Assembly: GCA_030549205.1 (NCBI GenBank)
Contig: JAUKTV010000006.1
Span: 1,816,501 to 1,880,500 of the forward strand
Direction: 5' to 3'
Source of the DNA: Apiosordaria backusii
Taxonomy: Eukaryota > Ascomycota > Sordariomycetes > Sordariales > Lasiosphaeriaceae
DNA: 64,000 nucleotides
In this document: positions 20,873-32,369 of the stretch, one piece after another
Position numbering within the stretch: the first letter of the stretch is position 1
Layout of the letters: every line of letters begins with the position of its first letter
Notes under the pieces: model-generated
Databases searched by the model: none
Told to the model about the DNA's origin: nothing
The model's input: the letters and a program-made list of their open reading frames with translations, nothing else
Translations under genes and position numbers: made by a program

Positions 20873-23800
20873 CTTGAACCAACAAACGGAAACTTGTCGA
20901 GGAGGGTTGAGTTGGCGATGGGATGGAGAAGAAGGAGAGTCTGGACGGAGGGCTGGGGGTGGCGGGCCATTTTGAGTTCGGACGGAGGTTCGGAGAGGTA
21001 GCACTGGGTTGATTGTGTGCTTGGGAGGCTTGGATGGTGAGCTGTGATAGTGGTTGGCAATGTGGTGCCGATCGTTGAGTTCTGGATGGGTCTCGCGGCA
21101 GGTGTCCCGTTGCGGCAGCTGGAGTAACGCTGGACCGACGAACTGCCTTGTTCAGCAGTGAGGTGCCGGTTCCGCACGATGTCGTGCACCACCGCTAAGT
21201 CGGGAATGGCAGGTCCTAGCGGCGCGCCTTGGCTTTGACTTGGCTTTAAGCTGGGGATTGTGGGGTTGATCTCGCTCACTACGGCATTGGCCTATCAGAT
21301 GGCGCAACAAGTCTCGGATATCAACATTATTATCAACCGTCAGCGACTGGTTCTCCTCTCCCGATTCCGAATGTCGCCCCTCGGGGCACACCATCAATCA
21401 CAGTCAGTCACCCCGGACCTTGGGGAGATGCATTGCGACCTTGTTGTTCTATTTCCTCGGCACGGATGGCCACCACCCCGCCCGCCCTTATGGAAGGCCG
21501 CGATCAACACCCATGGACCTGCTTGTCCTGGAGTAATGCAACTCGGAGCCAAGTCTGGGCCAGTCACCTCATCCGTGGCAATAACATCGCCAACCTATTA
21601 CCTATTATTGATCACATGTGTTTTTACCCGCACTCGCTCTCCACGTAAGTGGCTCTTTTCTAGGGTTATTGTTTCTCTCTAGCTTCTCTCATCAAAAGAT
21701 AACAAGAGAGGACCGCCTAGGTAAGCAGCAAGTGCGATTGGCTTTTCTTAGCACGACGAGGCTCTCGCCACGCATATGATGGCGTTTTAATCTCTGATGA
21801 TGTGCCAGCGAAATGGTCCGGTGGTGGTGCGCCATCTGCGTGTTCCTGCATAAATTTACGGGGCGGACCGGACTCTTGTCTGATATCAGCGAGCTGAACC
21901 ACACACTTCAGATGGCAGCAGCCATTACACATGCCAAGTTGGAGCTGGCATGCATCACACCGTCCACTGGGACCTTCCAGAACATGACGGTAGCATTGAT
22001 CGACAAGAGTCGATAGATCATTTGGAACCTGACTGCTAGCCGCTGGGCGGTCTGATGTCCATATTGGCGAAGCAGTGCATTCAAGCAAGAGATCGAGCAA
22101 CGGATCGGGCCGAGGTCGAGGAATAGAGGTATCCATGACACTATGATTGGACTCTGCTGCCTTTTTGGGCGAGTGGGGGTAGATATGAGGTTGTACGTGG
22201 GGGTATATTTGAGGCCTTGAGCCTTATATCTTGTGGATCGGTTTCTGTCACCTCTTACCTCATCTTTTCTTCAACCTTCCATCCTATTATCAAGGCCTCC
22301 ATTCGATCGGGCATCAATCACAAATCAGCTCAATATCTACCATGTTGCGTATCCAAAGTCTGCACTCAGTTTTCCACAGACCATACACATCATGTGGTAA
22401 AGCGAAGTTTGAAGGGTTGGGTAAGGTACCTTAAGGTACCTATGGTGGAAATCCAGGTGATACCACTGCTTTTCTTCGGTTCACCTTCTTTCTTCTGCTG
22501 CATAGGTCGCCTTGTCATGCTACAACGTTGCGTAAAGGACATCTAGAATCGTTGCTCCCTTTATCTCATCCACGCCCTTCGGTTGTGGTTTGATCATTGC
22601 TTTTTGATCCTTCATTTTGGACCACTTTTGGCAAGCCAAGAAAAGACTTGCGATTTCTCAGCTGCAGCCATGGCATGATACATGTGAAATGCGCACATCA
22701 GCCCTCCCTCACGGAACAGGAGTGACACCACAACCAAACACTAGTGATACGGAATCACACGGCCCGCCACGACTGTTACAGTACCACTTCGGAGCTTGGC
22801 AGCGATTGCATGAGATCTGCAATGTAAGGACTCGATGGAGTATTCCAAGTTCGTGGCGATGATCTCTGACAAAGACTGCAATTAGTTTAACAGCCGTGGC
22901 CGTTCAATTTTTCTCAGCACACTTTGAAAAGATAAGGGACTCCGGTCAGGTTTTTTAGCATTCTTCACTATTGTGGGCTTGGTTCAGGGGTTCAGGGTCT
23001 AAGGTCTGGGAATGACACCAGCTGACCTCAGTCCCGGTTTCGCATCATTTGGTCAAGTAAATCTCTTTCCGCGGAAGAAACAGAACTTAGGTAACTACCT
23101 GAGATTTTAACGCCCGGGCCCAGTTGACAGGAAGCCTTGATGACACAGCGGTACAGATCCATGAGGTGCAAGGTTACTATCTCATACAAGATGTATCAGA
23201 GAATAAGTTATAACCTATAGATACACACCTCTCCGTATGCTGCATGTTAACCAAGGTATGCTCGGGTTGTTTGGTGCAAAATAGACTGGTACTCCCAACC
23301 CGTCCCACTCTCAATACACTGACCGGTGAAGCCCTGGTATAACAGAATACCTTATTCACATAGGTCGGCCACTACACAGACAGCATGGCTTCCCGTCATG
23401 TTCCTCAACTGAGGCAGCTGCTGAGCTGACCGTCGAGTTGTTAGAGAGGAGGAAGGTACTCCTATGGAAGAAGATCGGAATCGGGAATCCCTTGCGAAGG
23501 GCTGAGCAAAAGACTATCCCACGCAAAGTGTTAGAATAAGCGGGGATGCCGATTACGCGGTCGGTTGTGGAGGAACGCACTCTGGATCTGTGTCAATCTG
23601 ACTTCCAATCCCTAGCAAATCGGTATCTTGGCTTCTTTTGCTCAGTCCTTTGTTGCAGGGAGTCCCCCTGACAGGACTATTGTGGGGACGAGAGCCGCCT
23701 GAGTGGTAATGTCTCGGGGGTGAGCCGAACTGAGCGACAATGCTTGAGGCATCGTGGGTAGTTATGCTAGAGTGAAAAGATTAGCAACAGCTGCCAAGCA

Positions 23801-24627
23801 TTTGCCAACAACCACGGCATCATTGAGCGACGACGAAAGCATAAGTTTATGCATATTATAATCTGGGAACAGGGAAGTGAGGTTAGGAAACCCACTTACC
23901 TTCTGGGCATGATGTAAGTTCCACAGGCGTGGTATAGAATGCCTAGCTTGTCCAACAGTTCGTGATGAAGCCGTAACAATTTGAAAATAGTTTGGGTCGA
24001 GGATGAATAAGTAGCTATGGGGGAGGAAAAGCAGTGGTGAGGGAACATCGGGATTTTATGTCGAAAACTGTCCCCTATACACGGCAGGAAACTGGCGGTG
24101 ACATTGATAGCAGCATGAGAAGCTTGCGTAAGGCTTTGAGTTTTGAATGGATTTCCGGAAGAAGCTAGGTCAGGTAGAAGAGTCTTGACAAGCGGTCCTC
24201 TCCTGCCCCTGTGCGTTTCCACGAACAAATATGTATCTGTTGATAACCTGATCCCCCGTGGGCGCTCTCAAGAGTTGGCTGGACGGGGACACACACACCT
24301 TTCGTACCCCCTTGGTTGAAGATGACCTCATGATGGATTACCTCGCGTGCTGTGGGTGGTTTCAGTGTGAAGAGTGGGCAACACCTGTGGCTGAGGAGGT
24401 ATGCAAAAGACGTTTCACAAACATGAAAGTCAGTGACAGGGCTTTCTTTATTCCGCGAAACATCATCGTTAACCGGTGGGATGATATCACTTATGTTGAA
24501 GGTAGCATGCCTGGTTCAGAAGAAGGAACTTTCTAGCTTTTAAAAAGGACTTTTCCTTGTAATCGACTCGAGAATACTGTTTATATTACCTACTTATCAA
24601 AGGGTCAGAGCCTGTTATAATCGCTCC
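20873..24627. other. 3.75-kb intergenic region, no supported gene
   Basis: This is the largest empty stretch in the left half. A 139-residue open frame at 21717-22136 (-) has a Cys-rich RCDACQLQLGMCNGCC patch. A 68-residue frame at 24330-24536 (+) is MMDYLACCGWFQCEEW... Neither has recognisable homology or splice support. A TTCAGGGG repeat sits at 22982-22998. Confidence 0.4.
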
Positions 24628-27600
24628 TTACACCTCCGTCTCAATGCCCTGCTCCTTTTCGCTGTGATCCATGAGGCCCTGTACTTTGTGCTTTCCATCC
24701 TTGACCTTGTCTACCATCCAATCCACCGACCTAGCCGCCTTCCATTGCATTACACCCCTGTGCTTTCGGTGAAGCTGTTTGCGATGTCTCTTGTAGTCCT
24801 GAAGCTGTGAAATTGGCCCTCGTTTCCCATCGTCATCGCTGCCACCCTTTCCGTCAAGCAATGATGATACTCGCTTCTTGATCTTCGTCTTGGCCTTTTT
24901 GATAGGCATAATAGGGTTGCCATTTGATGGCGCTTCGTCCTCATCGGAAGAGTACTCGGTGCTACTATCATGGCCAGCTTTGCGGATCATCTTTCTCTTC
25001 TCGGCTTCCTCATGCGAGTCTCGTGTCTGGAGCGCGCCTTGACCACGGCCTGCCCAAGAGTCTGAATCAGAATCAGACGTGGACTCTGAGTCCGTTCCTG
25101 ATGAGGACTTCGACTCTGAGTCTGAACCGTCGTAAAAGTCCATCATATTCTCATCATTCACTGCGTCCAATACCTCCAAGACGCTCTTGATACCTGTAGC
25201 CTTGTTGCCTGACTTTCCTCCAAGATGCTTGTGAAACCTGCTCAAACCCCTCCAAAACCTGACTGTCATTTCAACTTCGCCCAAGGGTTTTTCACCATCC
25301 TCGGATCCCTTGAAGTCAGCGCATCCCCGTGCCCGTTTCAGTTGCTTCTTACCACCCCTCCAAACTTTCAGTCTGACATTCGTCTCCTCCTCATCTGGGA
25401 TGTCGCCCAACCACAAGGCTGCCAAGGCAACTGGATCTTCCCCCATGATCTTGGTCGTGTCCCTGAACTCGATGACCATGGATGTCGCGTATCGGTTCGA
25501 TACGCCCAGGAAGACACTATCTTTGTTTTGTCTCTTCGGCCTCCACCCGCCGATATCGGAAGAAAAATGCATCTTTTCTTTGCCAACCTTGGTCTGGAGC
25601 TTGACCTTGTTCCACCTCTTCTTGAGCCCTTCATCCAGACCTGCCGCCGCCTTAATCGGTGCCTTTACCTCCAAAGTCCCGAACTCCCATCCGGTCCCAA
25701 TCTCCTTGACCATGTTCAGCTCTACGCTCCTCCACACCATGCTCACTCTTACCCTCCCATAGCCGATTCCGCCGGCAAGGGGCCGTGTTTCCATCACCTG
25801 ACTTCGCTCAGCAAACACCTTTCGCAGTGGCAAGTACACCACTCCCAGCAGAGGATCATTCTCGCCCTCCCGGCTGTCCCTGACAGCGATTATGACTTCG
25901 GCGCTCTTCCAGTCCCTGACAAATCTCTCGGTCCCGGCGTTGAAGAACGGATGCGCATTCTTTGGCTTCGTCCTCGTTCTGTACACCTGGGTATGATTGA
26001 GAATAATAGTGCAGTACCCATCCGGTGCATCACCGTCTCCCGCCCCGCCTTCTGCCTCGATATGGTTTCCACCAGGGTTCGAATCAGCCGAGCGATCGCG
26101 ATTGAGCTTCTCCACTTCCAACCCTGTGATATTGTGAATCTGGATGCTCAAGATCCCACTCGGCAATCCTTCCGGCGGAGGCGCGGAAATGATCATCATG
26201 TCCTCTGCCTGCTTCAAATCCTGAACTTCCTGCTGTGATAGCTCCTCCTTTTCTTGTTCAGAGTCAGTGTCGAGCGTCTCTCGCAACTTGTACCTCGTAT
26301 GTTCTGACGTCTTCTTCTTCAGGTCCTCGATAGTCCTGATGGACGGGTCGAATGTTTGTCGGTCGAGTTGGCACTGTTGGATATGTGCCTTGGAGAAGTA
26401 CCCTACCGACCACCACAATTGCCCCGGGATCTTCTCGTCGGGATCATCGGCCCGCAAGTGATCCTCCCTCTGACACATCTTGTTTCTCGTGTCGTGACCG
26501 TGCATCAGCTCCTTCAGATTCACTTCCACTCTTCCCAACTCGTCATCCGCCGTAAGCTTGTCCGAGTCCCATAGTTGGATCCTGAGTGTCTCCTCTGCAT
26601 TGATCTCATCCGGCGTCACCAAGACGAAGATCCACTCATTCCAGTTAGGCGCCTGATCACTCTTGATAATCCTGGTGCACCCAACTGGCTTCCCGAATTT
26701 GCCCCAAGAAACCGAGACATACGAATCGCTCGACCCAGCCTTGAACACACCCAAGCCACTATCCCCTTCCTTGAAACCCCTCGCCCTGTCGATATGCACC
26801 GCCACGACACCCCTTGAAACGGTATCCTTCTTGAAATCATCCCCAACCAGCATATCCTTAAGGTTCAGGGTGAGTGACTTCGGCGCAACATATTCCGCCA
26901 ACGTTGCATCCAAAGCCGACTGCACGAACCCCGAGATAAGCGGGACATTCATGACATTCAAGCTGTGCTTCGAAAGCGGCACGCAAGAGATATCCGCCCT
27001 TGGCTGTCCCAAGAATGTGAGGGTGCACAGCTCAAAGAAGGGAGGGTCGGGCGTAAGCTGCAGTCTGAACCTCATGACCCCGACCAAGCCCTTCAGCTCC
27101 ACCCAGACTGGCACAGCCAGCCCACCAGGGAGATAGAACTTGAGGTATAAGTGCGCGTTCTTTGCCTTGGACTTGATCGTCTTGCCCGATTTCTGCGCTC
27201 GGTACGCAAACGCCAGCTCCAAGTTGACAAAGTCACCCTCCTCTGCCTCCATCTCTTCTGGTCCATCCCCGTCATCGTGGCTGACTGACTCTCCTGCCTT
27301 GCCTGTAGGTAGCGATTTAATGCCTAGGATGCGCACACTCTCAGTGCCTTGCCCAATATCATCCACGCTCACCATCCTGATGACTTTTGGTAGGGAGGCT
27401 TGCATGACATCTTCGAGGGTGTCAACGAGCGAGGCGAACAAGTCAGGGTTGATAAGCGGCCAGATAGAACCGAGAAGAGAGTTGAGCCACGCGACAGACT
27501 CGGGAAGGTTATCAGATGATCGGTTGTTGAATGAAAGCTCTTGTTCCCGATCAGCATCCCACACTTGATCTTCGAGGATCTGGTCGACTTTCTTTGAGAT

Positions 27601-28542
27601 GTAGAATGACAGACCACGTGAAAAGCCGAAAGTGGCCGCGACTGTGATGGCGAGGACAATTGCTGCTCTTGTCAAACTCGGCTTGGTCCAGTTCTGTCGT
27701 TGTTCAACGCCCTTTCCCCAACCCAACCCCAGCACCACCAACCCAAGAATCACCCCAACTGCAATCCCATAAACGCTCATCACCTTCTCATACACCCTCC
27801 CCAACTCCTTCTTGGTCTCACGTAAATCAGGCGGCGGGAAAAGCCACTGCATCAGGTCCTCGTCTCCACCCTCTTCATCACTGCTTGATAACCCCGACAC
27901 CCCAGAATCAGAACCCACGGCTTTCAGATCCCCATCCGTCATGTCGTGAATTACAACCGGCAAATGCGTCACCGGATCGGTAACCTTCCTCCCTTTTCTT
28001 TTCCGCTTCTTCCCCTTGTTCGCCTTTTTCATCGCTTTCCGCTTTTCCTTGGGTGAGATAGTCGCTGCCGCTGTTTCAGTTGGTGACTTCTCCTCGGGAT
28101 CATTCTCCTGTTCATCATCCCCGTCTGTTGCAGTGTCTAGCGTTGAACCCTCATCGGTGTGCGCTTGCTGATCTTGCTCCTGTTGTTCACTAGGTGGTAG
28201 GGTGTGTCGGTTCACAGATTGATATGGTGTCTGCTGCTCGTGGTGCTGATCCTCATCCTTGGCAATAGTCTTGATGGACTCATAAGCCCGTTTCCCCTTG
28301 GATTTCAAGTCGGTCTCGTCATTCCCTGGTTCGATGCCGCCAGCTGAGGGATTGATGGTGTTGTCGTTTGCATTGCTGTCTTGAAGAGGAAGGCCCTCAA
28401 ATTCGGTGACGGCAGCTTGGTCCTGGCGCTGCTTGATCTCGGCGCGGTGCTCACGGTACCCTCGGATGGTGGGAACTGGATGCTTGGACGTATACGGGCC
28501 TCCGTGGGCGCGGCGAGGGCCGCGTTCTTCAAAGTCTTCCAT
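24628..28542 (-). CDS. mug190: Mug190-like SMP and C2 domain protein (membrane contact site lipid transfer)
   Basis: This is a single exon of 1304 residues. Residues 1-245 are acidic and low complexity, with a Lys/Arg patch (KKANKGKKRKRKGRK, about 172-186). Two hydrophobic segments, about 255-275 and 292-314, form a hairpin-like anchor. An SMP (synaptotagmin-like mitochondrial lipid-binding) region follows at about 345-560, with ESVAWLNSLLGSIWPLINPD and YVAPKSLTLNLKDML. The first C2 domain is at about 578-690 (SDSYVSVSWGKFGKPV; LRIQLWDSDKLTADDELG). A second C2-like domain lies at about 795-930. The C-terminus is Ser/Asp- and Lys-rich. This order matches S. pombe Mug190 and the tricalbin/extended-synaptotagmin group, which move lipids between the ER and plasma membrane. 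The specific Mug190 name is by domain order. Confidence 0.88.
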   Translation of the reverse strand: MEDFEERGPRRAHGGPYTSKHPVPTIRGYREHRAEIKQRQDQAAVTEFEGLPLQDSNANDNTINPSAGGIEPGNDETDLKSKGKRAYESIKTIAKDEDQHHEQQTPYQSVNRHTLPPSEQQEQDQQAHTDEGSTLDTATDGDDEQENDPEEKSPTETAAATISPKEKRKAMKKANKGKKRKRKGRKVTDPVTHLPVVIHDMTDGDLKAVGSDSGVSGLSSSDEEGGDEDLMQWLFPPPDLRETKKELGRVYEKVMSVYGIAVGVILGLVVLGLGWGKGVEQRQNWTKPSLTRAAIVLAITVAATFGFSRGLSFYISKKVDQILEDQVWDADREQELSFNNRSSDNLPESVAWLNSLLGSIWPLINPDLFASLVDTLEDVMQASLPKVIRMVSVDDIGQGTESVRILGIKSLPTGKAGESVSHDDGDGPEEMEAEEGDFVNLELAFAYRAQKSGKTIKSKAKNAHLYLKFYLPGGLAVPVWVELKGLVGVMRFRLQLTPDPPFFELCTLTFLGQPRADISCVPLSKHSLNVMNVPLISGFVQSALDATLAEYVAPKSLTLNLKDMLVGDDFKKDTVSRGVVAVHIDRARGFKEGDSGLGVFKAGSSDSYVSVSWGKFGKPVGCTRIIKSDQAPNWNEWIFVLVTPDEINAEETLRIQLWDSDKLTADDELGRVEVNLKELMHGHDTRNKMCQREDHLRADDPDEKIPGQLWWSVGYFSKAHIQQCQLDRQTFDPSIRTIEDLKKKTSEHTRYKLRETLDTDSEQEKEELSQQEVQDLKQAEDMMIISAPPPEGLPSGILSIQIHNITGLEVEKLNRDRSADSNPGGNHIEAEGGAGDGDAPDGYCTIILNHTQVYRTRTKPKNAHPFFNAGTERFVRDWKSAEVIIAVRDSREGENDPLLGVVYLPLRKVFAERSQVMETRPLAGGIGYGRVRVSMVWRSVELNMVKEIGTGWEFGTLEVKAPIKAAAGLDEGLKKRWNKVKLQTKVGKEKMHFSSDIGGWRPKRQNKDSVFLGVSNRYATSMVIEFRDTTKIMGEDPVALAALWLGDIPDEEETNVRLKVWRGGKKQLKRARGCADFKGSEDGEKPLGEVEMTVRFWRGLSRFHKHLGGKSGNKATGIKSVLEVLDAVNDENMMDFYDGSDSESKSSSGTDSESTSDSDSDSWAGRGQGALQTRDSHEEAEKRKMIRKAGHDSSTEYSSDEDEAPSNGNPIMPIKKAKTKIKKRVSSLLDGKGGSDDDGKRGPISQLQDYKRHRKQLHRKHRGVMQWKAARSVDWMVDKVKDGKHKVQGLMDHSEKEQGIETEV

Positions 28543-28965
28543 TTGTGGCTGTCAACGGTGGTGAGGTCATGGAGCTGAGGAGGTTGAGAATGGAGCAAAA
28601 ACTAAAGGAAAATGAGTTGAAAGTGTGATGAGAGGAAATGTGGGCATGGTTGATGTTGTGGCTCGGGTGTCGTCACTGGACATCCCAGACAAGACCTGAA
28701 AGCAGGTATGGAACCTACCAGTTGAGCAAAGTTCCGAGACTGACTGGCTGGTGCCAGGCAGTTGGCAATGCATTGGTCCACAGGGAGCCTGCAGCGGAGT
28801 GAAAGTGTTGCTGCAAATATGAGGTGAGAAGGTGTGTTGCATTGGTGACGTCACATGCCAAGCAGGAATGACAGAGTTGGCATCACAACCAACTGGCAGC
28901 ATATCAAAAACAACCCTAACCCCTGAATAGCGATTGAATATCCGACATCAACTATGCCCAACCAC
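28543..28965. other. intergenic, promoter side of the Mug190-like gene
   Basis: I see no gene. A TTCAGGGG-type motif occurs on the reverse strand at about 28916-28926. Confidence 0.5.
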
Positions 28966-30087
28966 TTAGCTCAGCTCCAATGCAATGCACAGGCTATCCC
29001 CATTCGTCACCTTCTTGTCATGATCAAGATTTTCCCGATCAACATAAAACCACTCTTCCAACTCTTGTGGGACTGGTGCAGGAGAGAGGTTCTCATCAGG
29101 CGGCAAGTCGACCTGCTTTGGATCTAATTTCCCAGGTGTGCCTTCCAAAGTCGTGTTGTGTCTGGCAACATCTGTTTGTTAGTACCTGAATTCCTGGGAC
29201 TGCTCACGTTGCAAAAGAGAGACTCACAGAGATATGTCCCCCTTTTTGATCTCCCCATTGACCAATTTGTCCCACGCCTCGTTACACTCCTTCACAACAT
29301 TCAATGCATACCCCTTGTCTATGAACTTCCCCTCCAAAGCATACTCATTCGGTGGAAAGCCATCAGGAACCATGTAAATTCTGAACCAGTCCCTCGTTGC
29401 GTCTAACAAGCCCGGCAAATGCTTTTCCACATCGCCAATGTCGTGCAGTTTGTCGGATAGCGGGTCAGTTACGTCGATAACCATGAGTTTCCAATCTGTT
29501 TCTCCTTCATCCAACAGTCCTAAAATCCCGAGAATCTTGACTTGCTTGACATCCCCAGTTCTGGCTATGGCGCGACCGATTTCACACGCGTCGATGGGGT
29601 CGTTGTCACCTTTGGCACCAGTCTCAGGGTTGGTATAGTGCGGATCTTCCCACGTCTGGTGTGCGTTAGTCGAGGTGCCCATGTGAAACGTTGAAGGATG
29701 TGACACACCTGGGGAAGGGCACCATAATTCCAAATGTATCCCTTGTAAGGGAAGCAGCTTTTGACGAAGCGGGGGTTGCTATCGAGGATGTCCTGGGTGA
29801 TCGGATTCAAGCTTTTACTCCTTGATATCTTGAGACATATGGTGAGGTCTGCTGATCAAGATGATGATTTATCGTGGTAAGGAGTGTACCTCAAACTTGG
29901 CATTCGTCCACCTCGGCACCTCAACCACCATGTTGAACACATTTTGGTCTTTGTCATGATACAACGGGATATCGTGGAATGGTGAGACGGCAATTCCATC
30001 GGCGTTGCGTTCAAAGTAGATACGGTAGTCCTTGGTAAATGGGCGGCCGACTCTGCGAAGTGAGTATTCCGGTTTCTTGACGTCCAT
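28966..30087 (-). CDS. inorganic pyrophosphatase (family I)
   Basis: I read four exons: 30087-29890, 29828-29709, 29655-29228 and 29161-28966. They join to 942 nt (313 residues). The enzyme hydrolyses pyrophosphate to two phosphates. Family landmarks are YRIYFERN, FHDIPLYHDKDQNVFNMVVE, PRWTNAKFE, CFPYKGYIWNYGALPQTWED, the metal-binding signature GDNDPIDACEIG and LLDEGETDWKLMVIDV. The C-terminus (WFYVDRENLDHDKKVTNGDS) and the start (MDVKKPEYSLRRVGRPFTKD) differ from the usual cytosolic Ipp1 ends. It could be a second, divergent copy rather than the housekeeping enzyme. The first intron's acceptor was chosen because it restores the expected FEISRSKSLNPI. Confidence 0.92.
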
Positions 30088-30548
30088 GGTGAACAGAATC
30101 TGCTGGGTTAATCGATGACTGTGTGTTTTGGCCTGAACGACAGCTCACTGAAGTTGACATTGGACGAGGTGAAATGGATGACGTCACCCTGCGCTTTGGT
30201 GCGAGGACAACACACTGACAACAGCAGAATAGGTACTTTGCAACCTCGCCCGAATGGAAGATTGATTGCAGAAAATAAGGGAGTTTATCGTCGTAAGCCG
30301 GTGAGATGGTCGCTAGAAGGGACTCAAATGCCGATAGTGGGACGTGTTTGACGTTTTCTCTCTTGTTGTTAAGGGTACAAATTCCTCTTTGCCACACCGA
30401 TCCCCACTTGCAATGGAGAGCGCTGGGGAATGTCAGGGGGCTCAGGGGTTCAGGGTATTAATTAATGACTACCTCCTATGTGGTCCCATCGCACGTATTA
30501 CGAGTTACGGCGTCGGTCCATTGGTATTCAGACATAGTTGGTCCTGAC
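30088..30548. other. intergenic spacer
   Basis: This contains the pyrophosphatase promoter and the 3' flank of the protease-like gene. A TTCAGGGG repeat sits at 30441-30455. I see no gene. Confidence 0.5.
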
Positions 30549-32369
30549 TCAGGTAGGTAATATCATAGGTATTTTACCGTCCTTGAGATCCGCGTCACCC
30601 TTTACCCCATCCAGTCCATCCCCTGGTAACTCAAAGTACTGCAGCTCTGTTGCTACTTCTTGTGCCTTGTTAACAACCTCTAGTTCATGAGGCAGCGGAC
30701 TTCCAATTTCCGAGGCTGGGCTTTTCGCGCACATCTCGTTGGCCAGCTGTGCATCCGAGTTCAGTTGCGTTTGATCGGGTTTCAAATCTTCTCCTGTTTC
30801 TTCAGAACTTGACTTGGATTCGGAGTTCTTCTTTCGCCAGAACCAGATGCCAAATGCCACAAGAACGGCCACCATAACACAAGCCCCCACGATGACGCCT
30901 ACGAGCGCACCCGTAGACAGCACTGGTAGTGTATTGCTTGGCGAGACCACATTGGGCTCTGGCTGGCTTGTTTCCAGAATCGTCCATGATGACCTCCATG
31001 ATGATTCGAATTCCTCGATAGGGTTCGCCTCGATTGTTGGGTTACCTGAATCGATCTCCCTGACCACTCTCTGAGCCATGTCTGGACCAGGCGCCTGGGC
31101 CAAGAATGTTAGGTTCTGATCGTAGTTGATGCCGAAAAAAGCCGCTTGAAGGAAGGCCCTGCCAAGCATCCAATGTCCCAACTCTGGGTCAAAGGGTTTG
31201 CAAGGGAAGTATGGCGTAGGGACTGATACAAGTGGCGATTCAAGAGTCAGGTTTAGTAGCCGCATTGGAACTTTGATGGTAATGTTTTTCGCTGTCCGAT
31301 CGGCGAGCACAAATGCGAGGTAAGCTGGCGAGCTCACAATGCCTTGATATCGTGGGTCATTGGTGTTCCATGTGAAGAGGCCAAGCTGGTCGTTCCAGCT
31401 GACAGGTAAGCGACGGGCGGCTTCCTCACATGTACCAAGTGGAAGATAGATATACGGTGCGGCTGGGTTGATTGTGACTGACACCGAGCCTTGTTTGCCG
31501 CCCAGATTTTTGGTAGTCTTCGGCGCCTGTGTGTTGTTGCCCGGACCCCGCCATATACTTCCCTCATCCTCCTGCCTTTCAAAAGGTGATCCCCCAATTT
31601 GAGTCCCCAAAAGAACATCAATCAAAAACATGGATGGTATTTTCCACTGCTGATAGTCGAACATCCCCACTGTCCCCAGCGCCCGATTCTGTTCATAGCC
31701 CCCCAAAATCATTGACCCACGCTGATCAAGCTGAACACTTCCCATATGCAAGGCGAAAGACATCGACCCAATCTTATTCTGCTGCCCTTTTAGCTGCTGA
31801 AGAATACCGTCTTGTCTAAGCACCACGCCGCCTGACTTTGACGGCCCGATGATTCCTGATCCCAGTCCCAAGATTCCAACCTCCGCAGAGCGGTTGCGCC
31901 CATCCGACATTGAGATGGCCCAGTCGTCAATGGCATAAACTCTTGTATCGACCCTTGCCGTTACTCCAAGGGGCCCACTGAATATCACTGTATCATTCAG
32001 GCTCGATCCCAATGCAGTCTGATTCACAAAAACATCTGACATCCAGTCATCCGAGACTTGTTTGTTATCCGCACTTGAGAAGTTACCTGGATGATTGGCT
32101 GTGTAATTTCCTCGGGGTACTTGGCGCGTGAGAACCATCGTAGTCCCTCCACCACTAGGCCACATGGCGTTGAAGTTCGTCATGCTCCCGAGTGGTTTCC
32201 CAGGCCCAACGTCAATCCATAAAGCTTGCCATGGTCCGTCGGGGCCGTACATCCCGATTCGCTGATCGGCTCGGTCGGATGGTGACGTGACATCTGTTGT
32301 CCACTGCACTTGGATCGTGCCAGCTGCGAAGGCTGTGCGAGCGAAGAGTGCTAATGGAGCCCATTTCAT
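30549..32369 (-). CDS. membrane-anchored aspartic-protease homologue, probably inactive
   Basis: This is a single exon of 606 residues. The start at 32369 gives MKWAPLALFARTAFAAG, a signal peptide; an upstream in-frame ATG at 32426 would bury it. Residues 30-440 follow the pepsin (A1) layout: a WIDVGPGKP flap where DTG is expected (about residue 53), GILGLGSGIIG, SMSFALHMGS, GSMILGGYE and a C-lobe with HWMLGRAFLQAAFFGINYD. In the second lobe the expected D-S/T-G is INPAAPYIYLP (about 300), so the catalytic Asp seems to be Asn. A single membrane helix (about 480-505) and a basic WRKKNSES stop-transfer follow, with an acidic cytosolic tail of about 100 residues. Many N-x-S/T sites are visible. 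A sensor or binding role at the cell surface is possible; this is inference. Confidence 0.8.
   Translation of the reverse strand: MKWAPLALFARTAFAAGTIQVQWTTDVTSPSDRADQRIGMYGPDGPWQALWIDVGPGKPLGSMTNFNAMWPSGGGTTMVLTRQVPRGNYTANHPGNFSSADNKQVSDDWMSDVFVNQTALGSSLNDTVIFSGPLGVTARVDTRVYAIDDWAISMSDGRNRSAEVGILGLGSGIIGPSKSGGVVLRQDGILQQLKGQQNKIGSMSFALHMGSVQLDQRGSMILGGYEQNRALGTVGMFDYQQWKIPSMFLIDVLLGTQIGGSPFERQEDEGSIWRGPGNNTQAPKTTKNLGGKQGSVSVTINPAAPYIYLPLGTCEEAARRLPVSWNDQLGLFTWNTNDPRYQGIVSSPAYLAFVLADRTAKNITIKVPMRLLNLTLESPLVSVPTPYFPCKPFDPELGHWMLGRAFLQAAFFGINYDQNLTFLAQAPGPDMAQRVVREIDSGNPTIEANPIEEFESSWRSSWTILETSQPEPNVVSPSNTLPVLSTGALVGVIVGACVMVAVLVAFGIWFWRKKNSESKSSSEETGEDLKPDQTQLNSDAQLANEMCAKSPASEIGSPLPHELEVVNKAQEVATELQYFELPGDGLDGVKGDADLKDGKIPMILPT

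Noticed and set aside
21717..22136. 139-codon Cys-rich open frame (-)
   Set aside because: The CxxC pattern is suggestive, but there is no homology I recognise, no signal peptide and no splice support.
24330..24536. Small open frame MMDYLACCGWF... (+)
   Set aside because: It is short, has no domain, and a promoter or partner exon could not be shown.
26050..26075. tRNA-like GGTTCGAATC box
   Set aside because: It lies inside the Mug190-like coding exon, and no matching A box or cloverleaf could be found.
25225..26238. 337-codon open frame on the + strand
   Set aside because: It is antisense to the Mug190-like gene, with no domain of its own.
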